Source of the DNA: Giesbergeria sp.
GTDB lineage: Bacteria; Pseudomonadota; Gammaproteobacteria; Burkholderiales; Burkholderiaceae_C
Reading direction: 5' to 3'
Length of the DNA stretch: 64,000 nucleotides
NCBI RefSeq assembly: GCF_028686475.1
Contig: NZ_JAQUCA010000007.1
Coordinates: 89,390 to 153,389, forward strand
Below, piece by piece: positions 58,134 to 64,000 of the stretch; positions within the stretch are counted from its first letter, which is position 1; each line of letters starts with the position of its first letter. Under the pieces are notes generated by a model. The model worked only from the letters and a program-made list of their open reading frames with translations. It had not been told where the DNA came from and made no database searches. Made by a program: the position numbers and the translations under genes.

Positions 58134-58373
58134 ATGAGTGAAGTTATATTCTACCGAATTATTCTTGCAGCTGTGGCAAACTGCCGCTCTGTTGGTTATC
58201 GTCAATTTGGAATGATTTCTATGGCTAAACATTTAGGTTTTTTCAACACTGAAGAAACACTAGAAAGAGATTGGACTGATTTTCTTAAAAAGAATATCAG
58301 CGCCAAAAATTGCAATGAAATTTTAGACCTTCTTTTGAGTCCCGCAAAGACTCAAAAAAGGGTTATTCTCTAG
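58134..58373 (+). CDS. Small hypothetical protein (79 aa)
   Basis: Not recognised. Helical, mixed charge (MSEVIFYRIILAAVANCRSV; LERDWTDFLKKNISAKNC). AAGGGA before the ATG closes leader V. A GGTGGCCG/CGGCAGTCACC hairpin follows its stop. Confidence 0.6.
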   Translation: MSEVIFYRIILAAVANCRSVGYRQFGMISMAKHLGFFNTEETLERDWTDFLKKNISAKNCNEILDLLLSPAKTQKRVIL

Positions 58374-58420
58374 TTTAATGATGGTGGCCGCTTCGGCAGT
58401 CACCTTTTTATTTATAAAAT

Positions 58421-58714
58421 ATGGTTATGCAAAAAACAAAACAGCAGAAATTAATGATAGCGCGTTTTGATTCGGTGCAATATGTTGCTCGTCTAAAAGC
58501 AGAAGGATTTTCTGAACAACAGTGCAAAGCTATGGCTGATGCCTTAGCAATTGCACTGGGAGAAGCTGCGGTAGGAGAAATAGCTACAAAAGAAGATTTT
58601 TCTGCTGTAAAAATTGATTTGAAAATTATTAAATCTGACAACAAAACAATCGAGTGGCTTCTAGGAATTTTAATGGTTGGAATGTTTCTGCTTTCGTGGA
58701 AAATTTATCTGTGA
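58421..58714 (+). CDS. DUF1640-like coiled-coil membrane protein (97 aa)
   Basis: RFDSVQYVARLKAEGFSEQQ, then ALAIALGEAAVGEIATKEDF and a coiled coil (SAVKIDLKIIKSDNKTIEWL), ending in one C-terminal membrane helix (LLGILMVGMFLLSWKIYL). This matches the small DUF1640/CCDC90-type proteins common on mobile elements. The start may be 58421 or the ATG at 58427; no strong ribosome site and no leader of the common type. Confidence 0.72.
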   Translation: MVMQKTKQQKLMIARFDSVQYVARLKAEGFSEQQCKAMADALAIALGEAAVGEIATKEDFSAVKIDLKIIKSDNKTIEWLLGILMVGMFLLSWKIYL

Positions 58715-58789
58715 ATTTAGAATTTTTTGGATAACCTTCAAAGGTTGATTTTCTAGCTTAACAAAGGCTGCTTCGGCATCCACCTTCTC

Positions 58790-60685
58790 CTATTGGGCAC
58801 TTGATGTATCATGTGATCCACCAGGCAAAAAATCCGCAACGTCTAGCCTAGCCAGCTTAAACGTCCCATTAAACTTTCCGCTTTGCAGCTCCCCTAAAAT
58901 ATCCCCAAAGCCACGAATTTCCATATCTCTTTCAGCCAGCGAAAATCCATCGAAATGATTGCACACGGCATTCAATCGTTCCAAAGTAGTCCCAGCAGGC
59001 TGTTTATCCACCATCATTACAAAGTCTGCTGATCCGCCATTACGGGCCAAGCGCCCACGCAACTGGTGCAGCTGGGCCACGCCAAATTTATCGGCATTGG
59101 ACACTACCATCAGCCCAATATCGGCTACGTCCACGCCAACTTCTACCGCTGTGCTGGCCACAATGATTGGCTGCTCTCCCGTGGCGAATGCGGTCAATGC
59201 CTTTTGCTTTTCCGCTGGCTTGAGCTTGCCATGCAAGATGCTGACTTTGCTGGGGAAGCGCTCAGACAAACGCTTGCCTGCATCAATCACTGATGCGCCC
59301 TCTCCTGTAACACGGTGGTACAGGAAAATAATCTTCTTGCCCATGTCAATATGCTGGCGCACCAGTCCTCCCACACTGCCCCTGTGTCGCGGTATGGCGA
59401 TGCAAGATCGGATGAGCTTGGGTACAGGGCCGTTCACGATTTTCACTTGCTTCCACCCATCGAAGATAGCCAGCGCTAAAGATCGCGGAATTGGCGTTGC
59501 GCTTGCTTCGATGATGTGCGTGTGGGCATGGGCCAGGATTTTGCGTTGCTCCACCGAGAACTTGTGCTGCTCATCGATCACCAGTGCCTCCAGCTTTTGC
59601 ATGGCAGGCAGATGAAACAAGGCTTGTGTACCAATCAGCATCTTGGCCGCCCTAGTAGGCTTATCGGCCCCTGCAATGACTAAGGCTGGCTTGAGGTCTG
59701 GGAAGCGGGCTTGTGCCTGAGCGTGAATCTGTCTGGCCACCAGATCACTGGGCACCACTACCGCCACCCTTTTGCGGGTGGTGCGGGCTACTGCGGCAAT
59801 GGCCAGCAGGAACACCAAAGTCTTGCCCGTGCCAACGTCCCCATTGAGCAGAATGCGCGCTCCAGACTTGCCGTTAAATTCGAGTCTGATCTCGTTGAGC
59901 GCACGGCGCTGGTCTGGGCTAAGTGTCTCTTTCTGCGCCTTGACCGCCTCAATCAGCGCGGCATCGATGTTGTAGCGCGCTGGCTCATCGGATGTTGGCG
60001 CATTGCCAGTCTTGGCTGCATGGCGTATCTCGGCTACCACGGCTTGACGGGCTATAGCGAGTGCAGTTTCAGCGGATTGAAGCGTGGCAGGTGTGTGCAG
60101 GTCTTTGATAAGCTGCACCGAACTAATGCCTCGCTGCTGTAGCAATTGGCTAATCGGCAAAACACTCGAAACTATCTCAGCTGCCTCCTGCACTGCGGAT
60201 GGCTCTAGTAGTGCAGCTTTGATTCCTTGCTCAATTTTGTCACCAGAAATAAGACCTGGCACGCCAACATACTGCGGCTCTACTTTGCCCGTGAAGCTAG
60301 ACAGTGCCGCATTAAATATCATCGGGCCTTTCCCGGTCATGCGGCGGCTTCCTTGAATCAAAATTTGCTGCCCAACAAGCTCTTTGACTTCATCGGGCTT
60401 AACGCCAAAACATCGCACATGCAGCGCTTTTGCGTCAGAAAAATCCATGCTCAGACGGATCATTCTAGGAAACGGACTTTTTGTTTCGTTCCCCTTCGCA
60501 TCTATTCCTGCCCACGAACTCAATTTTCCTCGAAAAATGACAGTTTTATCTTCTGGCGCATTGTTTATAAAATGAAAAACGTTAGATTTGTCGATGTATT
60601 CTTTTGGCAGTACCAACAGGGCAGTCGCCGCGCTACTGCATCCCAGGGGCGCAAGAGAATCGAAGGTTATTTTATTTTTCTGCAT
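58790..60685 (-). CDS. RecG-like SF2 helicase
   Basis: 631 aa from the ATG at 60685 (TTG 60691 possible). The N-terminal part has an OB-like wedge region (DKTVIFRGKLSSWAGIDAKG). Walker A LLNGDVGTGKT is near residue 281, motif II is DEQHKFSVEQR (near 367), motif III SATPIPRSLAL, and the C-terminal RecA fold has VASTAVEVGVDVADIGLMVV, HQLRGRLARNG and RDMEIRGFGDILGE. These are the RecG/Mfd-type translocase motifs. It is shorter than chromosomal RecG (about 690 aa). It should remodel forks and recombination intermediates and complements RdgC and the clamp. Confidence 0.88.
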   Translation of the reverse strand: MQKNKITFDSLAPLGCSSAATALLVLPKEYIDKSNVFHFINNAPEDKTVIFRGKLSSWAGIDAKGNETKSPFPRMIRLSMDFSDAKALHVRCFGVKPDEVKELVGQQILIQGSRRMTGKGPMIFNAALSSFTGKVEPQYVGVPGLISGDKIEQGIKAALLEPSAVQEAAEIVSSVLPISQLLQQRGISSVQLIKDLHTPATLQSAETALAIARQAVVAEIRHAAKTGNAPTSDEPARYNIDAALIEAVKAQKETLSPDQRRALNEIRLEFNGKSGARILLNGDVGTGKTLVFLLAIAAVARTTRKRVAVVVPSDLVARQIHAQAQARFPDLKPALVIAGADKPTRAAKMLIGTQALFHLPAMQKLEALVIDEQHKFSVEQRKILAHAHTHIIEASATPIPRSLALAIFDGWKQVKIVNGPVPKLIRSCIAIPRHRGSVGGLVRQHIDMGKKIIFLYHRVTGEGASVIDAGKRLSERFPSKVSILHGKLKPAEKQKALTAFATGEQPIIVASTAVEVGVDVADIGLMVVSNADKFGVAQLHQLRGRLARNGGSADFVMMVDKQPAGTTLERLNAVCNHFDGFSLAERDMEIRGFGDILGELQSGKFNGTFKLARLDVADFLPGGSHDTSSAQ

Positions 60686-60799
60686 GAGCAATTACACCAA
60701 TTCGGTTATCACTCGAATATAACAAAAGATTAGCGAAATTCGCAATCTTTCAATTCCCTAAAAGCAAAATTTAGCTGTATCGTTACGGTTGGTCAGTAG

Positions 60800-60872
60800 C
60801 TACAGGTGTGCCCTTCTTCCTTGGTTGGTTGAATTCGCTACAGGGGTGTAGGGGAAAAGGGCACACCTGTAG
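60800..60872. repeat. 16-bp perfect inverted repeat in the 60.7-61.0 kb gap
   Basis: CTACAGGTGTGCCCTT (60800-60815) and AAGGGCACACCTGTAG (60857-60872), with a 41-nt interior that holds a smaller CTACA/TGTAG repeat (60838-60851). It lies between the divergent RecG-like gene and 60994. It could be an origin (oriT or oriV), a large attenuator, or an operator. Confidence 0.75.
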
Positions 60873-60934
60873 AGAGGAATCATCTCCGTTCCTCACTTAC
60901 TGACTTCAACGCCGCGCATGTGGCAAGAGAAGAT

Positions 60935-60993
60935 CACAGCCAACTTCTGGCTGGGATAACTTTGTTGAGCGGGTAGCTGCTCAAGGAGAAAAA
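60935..60993 (+). promoter_or_regulatory. Leader hairpins before the gene at 60994
   Basis: CAGCCA/TGGCTG (about 60937-60953) and TTGAGC/GCTCAA (about 60965-60984), then GGAG 6 bases before the ATG. Related in style to the other leaders, but the ribosome site is outside the last stem. Confidence 0.45.
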
Positions 60994-62445
60994 ATGAAAT
61001 CGTTTTTGGCTGAAGTGGTCGCAAAAAATAATGTGGCTGCTGGTTTTTCTGTGTCCGGTAAAATTCGCGCTGGCTTTAAAGTAATGACGAAGCGGGCATC
61101 TGAAAATGCTAAAGCTGTAGAGATTTATCGCAAAGTGCAAGAAGGCAAAATGTCTTTTCAGCAAGCTGCGAATGAAATCAAGCAAAAAGCTGGAATCGAC
61201 AATCCGTTCTATCCACGCAATACTGCCTATTTTCACGCCCATCCTTGGGATATGGAAAGTGGCAAAATCGCTTCGGACAAGCTGCTGGAGTTGTATGGAG
61301 AAAAACGTGAGGGTGATACAGAGCCTCGCCTGTACCGCTTTCCAGTAGTTTTTCCTGATGTTGGTCGTAATGGCATTGACACGATTCTTGGATCGGGTCT
61401 GGCTGTGCGAGGAAATACAGGCATCACCAACTACCGCAGTCAATACGCTGAGGACGGCACCCGAAACTGTGTCTATCTGCCTCCAGTCGTACCCAATGCC
61501 GATGCCAAACGCAAGCAGTTCGCACGGCGTGAGTTCATCATCCGTGGAGTCTGCAAGACCGAAGAATGCACTGAGTTCGCCATCGGTGCCTGCCGTTTTG
61601 CTGGAACCTTGCGGTTCTACATTCCTGGCATGTCCGGTGGTGGTGTGTTCTCTCTGGAAACAGGGAGTACCCTCGCTGCATCGGAAATCTACCTTCGACT
61701 AGCATCCATCTTGCAAGAGTGCGGCAGACTGCCAAACTTCGCGCCTGATGGCAGCCCTGTTTTCTTCATCACCAAGGCCAAAAAGCCTCGTGTGTACTAC
61801 GATGAAAATGGGGTACAAAAGAAGGGTGATCAATGGGTGGTTGCGCTGGAAATGGACATCGACTTGGCAAAAGTGCGATTGCAGCAAGAGCGCAAGCAAT
61901 TGTCTCTGGCCGCATCAGCACCTGCCAAACAAGGAGTGGCAATTCCGTCTTCGTGGCGGCAAAGCGATTCTGATGGCAGCTATGGCTACGGTGAAGAAGT
62001 CTATGAGGCTCAAAGCCCAGCGTTTTTGCTGGATGCACCTGAAGTCGGTGAAGTAATGGAGCAAGCGCAGACTGTCATGAGCGACATTGACCGCCTGCAT
62101 GAGCGCGTAGATGTCTATGGAATTCGCCGCAGGGTGGATGAATGGGCAGCACTGCGTCATGGTCAAGATTGGATGCAATCGCCTGAAAAGATAAAACTGG
62201 TGTGTGATAGCTTCTTGCAGATTGAGTCAAAGTTCGGTGCCCATTCGGCGCAGTACCTTGATTTGCAGATTCAGCTGTTAAACAACGGGATTTCTTATCA
62301 AGACGTGACTCTGCCATATATCAAAAAGAAATTCGGTGGGCTTGGGATTGGTGAAAATCTTCACATTATCCTATCGCATATCGATGAACTTCTTGAAAAA
62401 GGCGTAGATTCTGCTATATCAGTAATGAAAAGCGAAGTTGCATAA
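60994..62445 (+). CDS. Plasmid/ICE protein of unclear function (483 aa), RDF-like
   Basis: NPFYPRNTAYFHAHPWDMES, then LYRFPVVFPDVGRNGIDTIL, RREFIIRGVCKTEECTEFAI and GTLRFYIPGMSGGGVFSLET. This layout (a Y-R-F-P-V-x-F strand, a cysteine-bearing loop and a G-(V/I)-F-x-L-x-T-G-S segment) recalls the recombination-directionality-factor-like or 'hydrolase/metal-binding' proteins of phages and ICEs. The match is by eye and weak, and the C-terminal 150 residues are unlike them. No signal peptide. The gene has a good GGAG site. The two DUF6927-like genes follow it on the same strand. Confidence 0.5.
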   Translation: MKSFLAEVVAKNNVAAGFSVSGKIRAGFKVMTKRASENAKAVEIYRKVQEGKMSFQQAANEIKQKAGIDNPFYPRNTAYFHAHPWDMESGKIASDKLLELYGEKREGDTEPRLYRFPVVFPDVGRNGIDTILGSGLAVRGNTGITNYRSQYAEDGTRNCVYLPPVVPNADAKRKQFARREFIIRGVCKTEECTEFAIGACRFAGTLRFYIPGMSGGGVFSLETGSTLAASEIYLRLASILQECGRLPNFAPDGSPVFFITKAKKPRVYYDENGVQKKGDQWVVALEMDIDLAKVRLQQERKQLSLAASAPAKQGVAIPSSWRQSDSDGSYGYGEEVYEAQSPAFLLDAPEVGEVMEQAQTVMSDIDRLHERVDVYGIRRRVDEWAALRHGQDWMQSPEKIKLVCDSFLQIESKFGAHSAQYLDLQIQLLNNGISYQDVTLPYIKKKFGGLGIGENLHIILSHIDELLEKGVDSAISVMKSEVA

Positions 62446-62466
62446 TTTCGTAACCTCATAAAACAA

Positions 62467-62568
62467 AACCCGCTTTGGCGGGTTTTCTTATGCCACTATC
62501 AAGGCATAAGAAAACTCGTTTTCCTTGATTTTTTAACACCGATTTTTCGGAAATTCAAGGAGTAAATT
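62467..62568 (+). promoter_or_regulatory. Structured leader Y, before the gene at 62569
   Basis: P1: AACCCGC (62467-62473) with GCGGGTT (62478-62484). P2: a perfect 12-bp stem, TTTTCTTATGCC (62483-62494) with GGCATAAGAAAA (62503-62514), overlapping P1's T-run. P3: TCCTTGA (62522-62528) with TCAAGGA (62555-62561), the ribosome site; inner CCGA (62539-62542) with TCGG (62547-62550). Confidence 0.88.
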
Positions 62569-63156
62569 ATGGGATGGTTTTTCTATAACAATAAAAATAT
62601 TGGCAAAAAAGAAATTATTGACCTCTTGATGAAGGATGATTTTTTAGACGGATATAATTTGATTGAGTATAAGGTAGCTGCAAACAACCTTTGGTATCTT
62701 CTTTCTCGTCCTGACGGAACAAAGACCATTGGACTGTATATGCTGCAATCTGGTGGTAATGAATCAGGTTGGGGCTACCAAGGAATGAGTGAAGATTCTG
62801 GGCCTTATCAGCTCAACTGCCCTCTGTCATTGCTTGAAAAGGCCGATCCTCCTACGTCTGATTATGCAAAAGAATGGAGGGATAAAGTTCTAGCTGCCAA
62901 TAGCAAAAAGAAAGAACTGCGTTCAAAGTTGGCTCCTAAAGTTGTGGTTCGTGTTAATCAAAGGGAGTTTGAACTCATTTGTAAACAACCGCGCTCATCA
63001 ACTTGGACAGTTAAAGAAATTGCAACAGGTAAATTTTTTGGCATTGCTAAATCAGTGATGGCAGAAGCTGAGATAGTTGAGGATGACAAGCAAGCTGCAA
63101 GCGAATTGTTTACCTCGCAAGCAATTTTATTCAGCGATGAATGTGAAGTTGCATAA
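62569..63156 (+). CDS. DUF6927-like protein, copy 1 (195 aa)
   Basis: MGWFFYNNKNIGKKEIIDLL, then YKVAANNLWYLLSRPDGTKT and ESGWGYQGMSEDSGPYQLNC. The MGW-(F/S)-(F/Y) opening, an N-N-L-W-Y strand, WGYKxM/WGYQGM and a (G)-P-x-x-x-(N/D)-C-P-(L/I) segment match proteins I know as DUF6927 on plasmids and phages. The domain is probably about 100 residues, and the rest is a basic C-terminal extension. The gene at 63280 is a tandem paralogue. AAGGAG in leader Y sets the start. Confidence 0.7.
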   Translation: MGWFFYNNKNIGKKEIIDLLMKDDFLDGYNLIEYKVAANNLWYLLSRPDGTKTIGLYMLQSGGNESGWGYQGMSEDSGPYQLNCPLSLLEKADPPTSDYAKEWRDKVLAANSKKKELRSKLAPKVVVRVNQREFELICKQPRSSTWTVKEIATGKFFGIAKSVMAEAEIVEDDKQAASELFTSQAILFSDECEVA

Positions 63157-63179
63157 TTTCACTGCCTGATAAAACAAGA

Positions 63180-63279
63180 CCCGCTTTGGCGGGTTTTCTT
63201 ATGCCAGACAATCAAGGCATAAGAAAGCCTGTCTCCTTGGTTTTTAACGCCATTTTTTGGCAATTCAAAGGAGTAAATT
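63180..63279 (+). promoter_or_regulatory. Structured leader Z, before the gene at 63280
   Basis: P1: CCCGC/GCGGG (63180-63193). P2: a perfect 11-bp stem, TTTCTTATGCC (63195-63205) with GGCATAAGAAA (63216-63226). P3: CTCCTT (63233-63238) with AAGGAG (63268-63273), inner GCCA (63249-63252) with TGGC (63258-63261). Confidence 0.88.
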
Positions 63280-63849
63280 ATGGGATGGAGTTTTAGCTGG
63301 AATGTAAACGAAGGCAAAAAAGAGCTTGTCGAAAGGCTGGTTAATCGTGGCTTTTCCCCTGGCTACAAAATGCTCGAACACAAAGTCGTTGGCAACAACC
63401 TCTGGTATATTTTTTCTCGTCCAGATGATAGCAAATCGATTGGGCTGTATCGTTTACAGCCCGGTGGAAGAAGTGACGAGGGCTGGGGCTATAAAGGTGT
63501 GGGTGAAGATAATGGCCCTGGCGAACTAGATTGCCCGATTGCATTTATCCAAAAGTGTGACCCGCCGCAGACTGATTATGCGCGGGAGTGGCGCGAGAAG
63601 GTGATGCAATTCGATGCACGAAAGAAGGAACTGAAAAAGAGTCTTCGGCCAGGTGTGCTGATTAATCTTTGGAAGAAAGATTACCGACTGATTGAGAAAC
63701 AAAAATCGCAATGGATCGTCCAAAGCGTCGAGACAGATACACTGTTTCGGCTTCCGAACGAAGGCATGATGTCCCTGACTATCATCTCGGAGCAAGTGGC
63801 TACACCAGCCCCTGCGCCGGAAACCCTTGATCTTTTTGTTACTGCCTAA
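63280..63849 (+). CDS. DUF6927-like protein, copy 2 (189 aa)
   Basis: Tandem paralogue of 62569 (MGWSFSWNVNEGKKELVERL; KVVGNNLWYIFSRPDDSKSI; GWGYKGVGEDNGPGELDCPI), with the basic helix KEWR/REWREKV in the middle and a Pro/Ala-rich end. The leader was duplicated along with the gene. An intrinsic terminator follows. Confidence 0.7.
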   Translation: MGWSFSWNVNEGKKELVERLVNRGFSPGYKMLEHKVVGNNLWYIFSRPDDSKSIGLYRLQPGGRSDEGWGYKGVGEDNGPGELDCPIAFIQKCDPPQTDYAREWREKVMQFDARKKELKKSLRPGVLINLWKKDYRLIEKQKSQWIVQSVETDTLFRLPNEGMMSLTIISEQVATPAPAPETLDLFVTA

Positions 63850-63858
63850 AAAACCAAG

Positions 63859-63893
63859 AAGCCCTCCAGCCTTTCGGTTGGGAGGGCTTTTTT
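63859..63893 (+). terminator. Intrinsic terminator
   Basis: AAGCCCTCC-CC with GG-GGGAGGGCTT and a T-run, 10 bp after the second DUF6927-like gene. Confidence 0.88.
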
Positions 63894-63916
63894 GTGCGTT
63901 CGTGCTGCTGAGTACG

Positions 63917-63936
63917 ACCGGCCAAATTTGGCCGGT
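63917..63936. repeat. 20-bp palindrome, copy 15
   Basis: Perfect copy, 24 bp beyond the terminator at 63859, with no T-run after it. The remaining 64 bases of the window show no gene. Confidence 0.9.
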
Positions 63937-64000
63937 CGGTGGTGTGAGAGAACGAGGCGCTTGGCTGTGGAGTGGTGTCCAGCATGGCCCGCGCCTTGGG

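Noticed and set aside
3953..63279. Leaders as single-stranded-DNA promoters (Frpo-like)
   Set aside because: P2 stems are only 6-13 bp, too short to hold a -35 and -10 box with normal spacing. The idea is kept only as a broader link to leading-region biology.
6312..63936. Palindrome as a DNA uptake sequence
   Set aside because: Known uptake sequences are 9-12-mers scattered in both orientations and inside genes; this is a fixed 20-bp palindrome confined to intergenic positions, and no competence genes are seen here.

Overview
The window looks like about 64 kb of a large conjugative plasmid, or an integrative conjugative element, from a Gram-negative proteobacterium. A betaproteobacterium is my best guess, from the combination of a Trb/VirB-type mating-pair system with an R64-type (type IVb) thin pilus; the sequence does not settle the species. 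There is no rRNA, tRNA, CRISPR array, insertion sequence, replication initiator, relaxase or VirD4-type coupling protein in view.

Layout. (1) 1-3.7 kb, minus strand: a cut-off DUF2786 protein, a coiled-coil protein, RdgC, a frameshifted small gene, a small acidic-tailed protein and a PAP2 phosphatase. (2) 3.9-15.0 kb, plus strand: a train of small, mostly unknown genes around a DnaN-like sliding clamp, a RelE/HigB-HigA-type toxin-antitoxin pair, a MazF/PemK-like protein, a DNA methylase and a ParB-like protein; a NERD protein lies on the minus strand at 15.1-15.8 kb. (3) 16.0-22.1 kb: mating-pair genes in the order VirB11, VirB2, VirB3, VirB4, TrbJ (VirB5), TrbL (VirB6), then a Pro/Gln-rich exported protein. 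(4) 23.1-34.5 kb: a type IVb pilus operon (lytic transglycosylase, TcpQ-domain protein, PilN, PilO2, PilP, PilQ, PilR, PilS, a lipoprotein, a PilV-like protein). (5) 34.5-43.1 kb: a cargo island with an Rpn nuclease, a second toxin-antitoxin pair between 139-bp direct repeats, a CAP-domain protein, a 950-residue cysteine-repeat surface protein and its short paralogue, and a DsbC-like isomerase. (6) 43.3-47.4 kb: the rest of the mating apparatus (VirB8, VirB9, VirB10, a VirB7-like lipoprotein) and a tyrosine recombinase. (7) 48.2-63.9 kb: a Tat-exported M15-type peptidase, another train of small genes, a DUF932 protein, a 1630-residue methylase-helicase fusion (DarB-like), a RecG-like helicase, and a protein followed by two DUF6927-like paralogues.

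Two signals run through the window that the genes do not explain. First, about 20 genes in the accessory trains are preceded by a leader of common architecture but changing sequence. It has a terminator-like hairpin (P1), then a second hairpin (P2) whose 5' arm often overlaps P1, then a nested hairpin (P3) whose outer strand is usually CTCC followed by T residues and AAC, paired to the gene's own GGAG ribosome site. Stems co-vary from copy to copy, so I read it as a selected RNA structure. The conjugation and pilus genes do not carry it. Second, a perfect 20-bp palindrome, ACCGGCCAAATTTGGCCGGT, occurs 14 times (plus one degenerate copy), almost always just after a stop codon. It is often followed by a T-run in the correct orientation, so at many sites it is an intrinsic terminator, and it also marks the borders of the cargo modules.

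Taken together, the element appears to carry its own DNA-maintenance kit (clamp, RecG, RdgC, ParB-like, methylases, toxin-antitoxin pairs), a split conjugation apparatus interleaved with a retractile-type pilus, and cysteine-rich surface proteins encoded near the disulfide isomerase that could fold them. Function assignments rest on motifs read by eye; no database search was possible.
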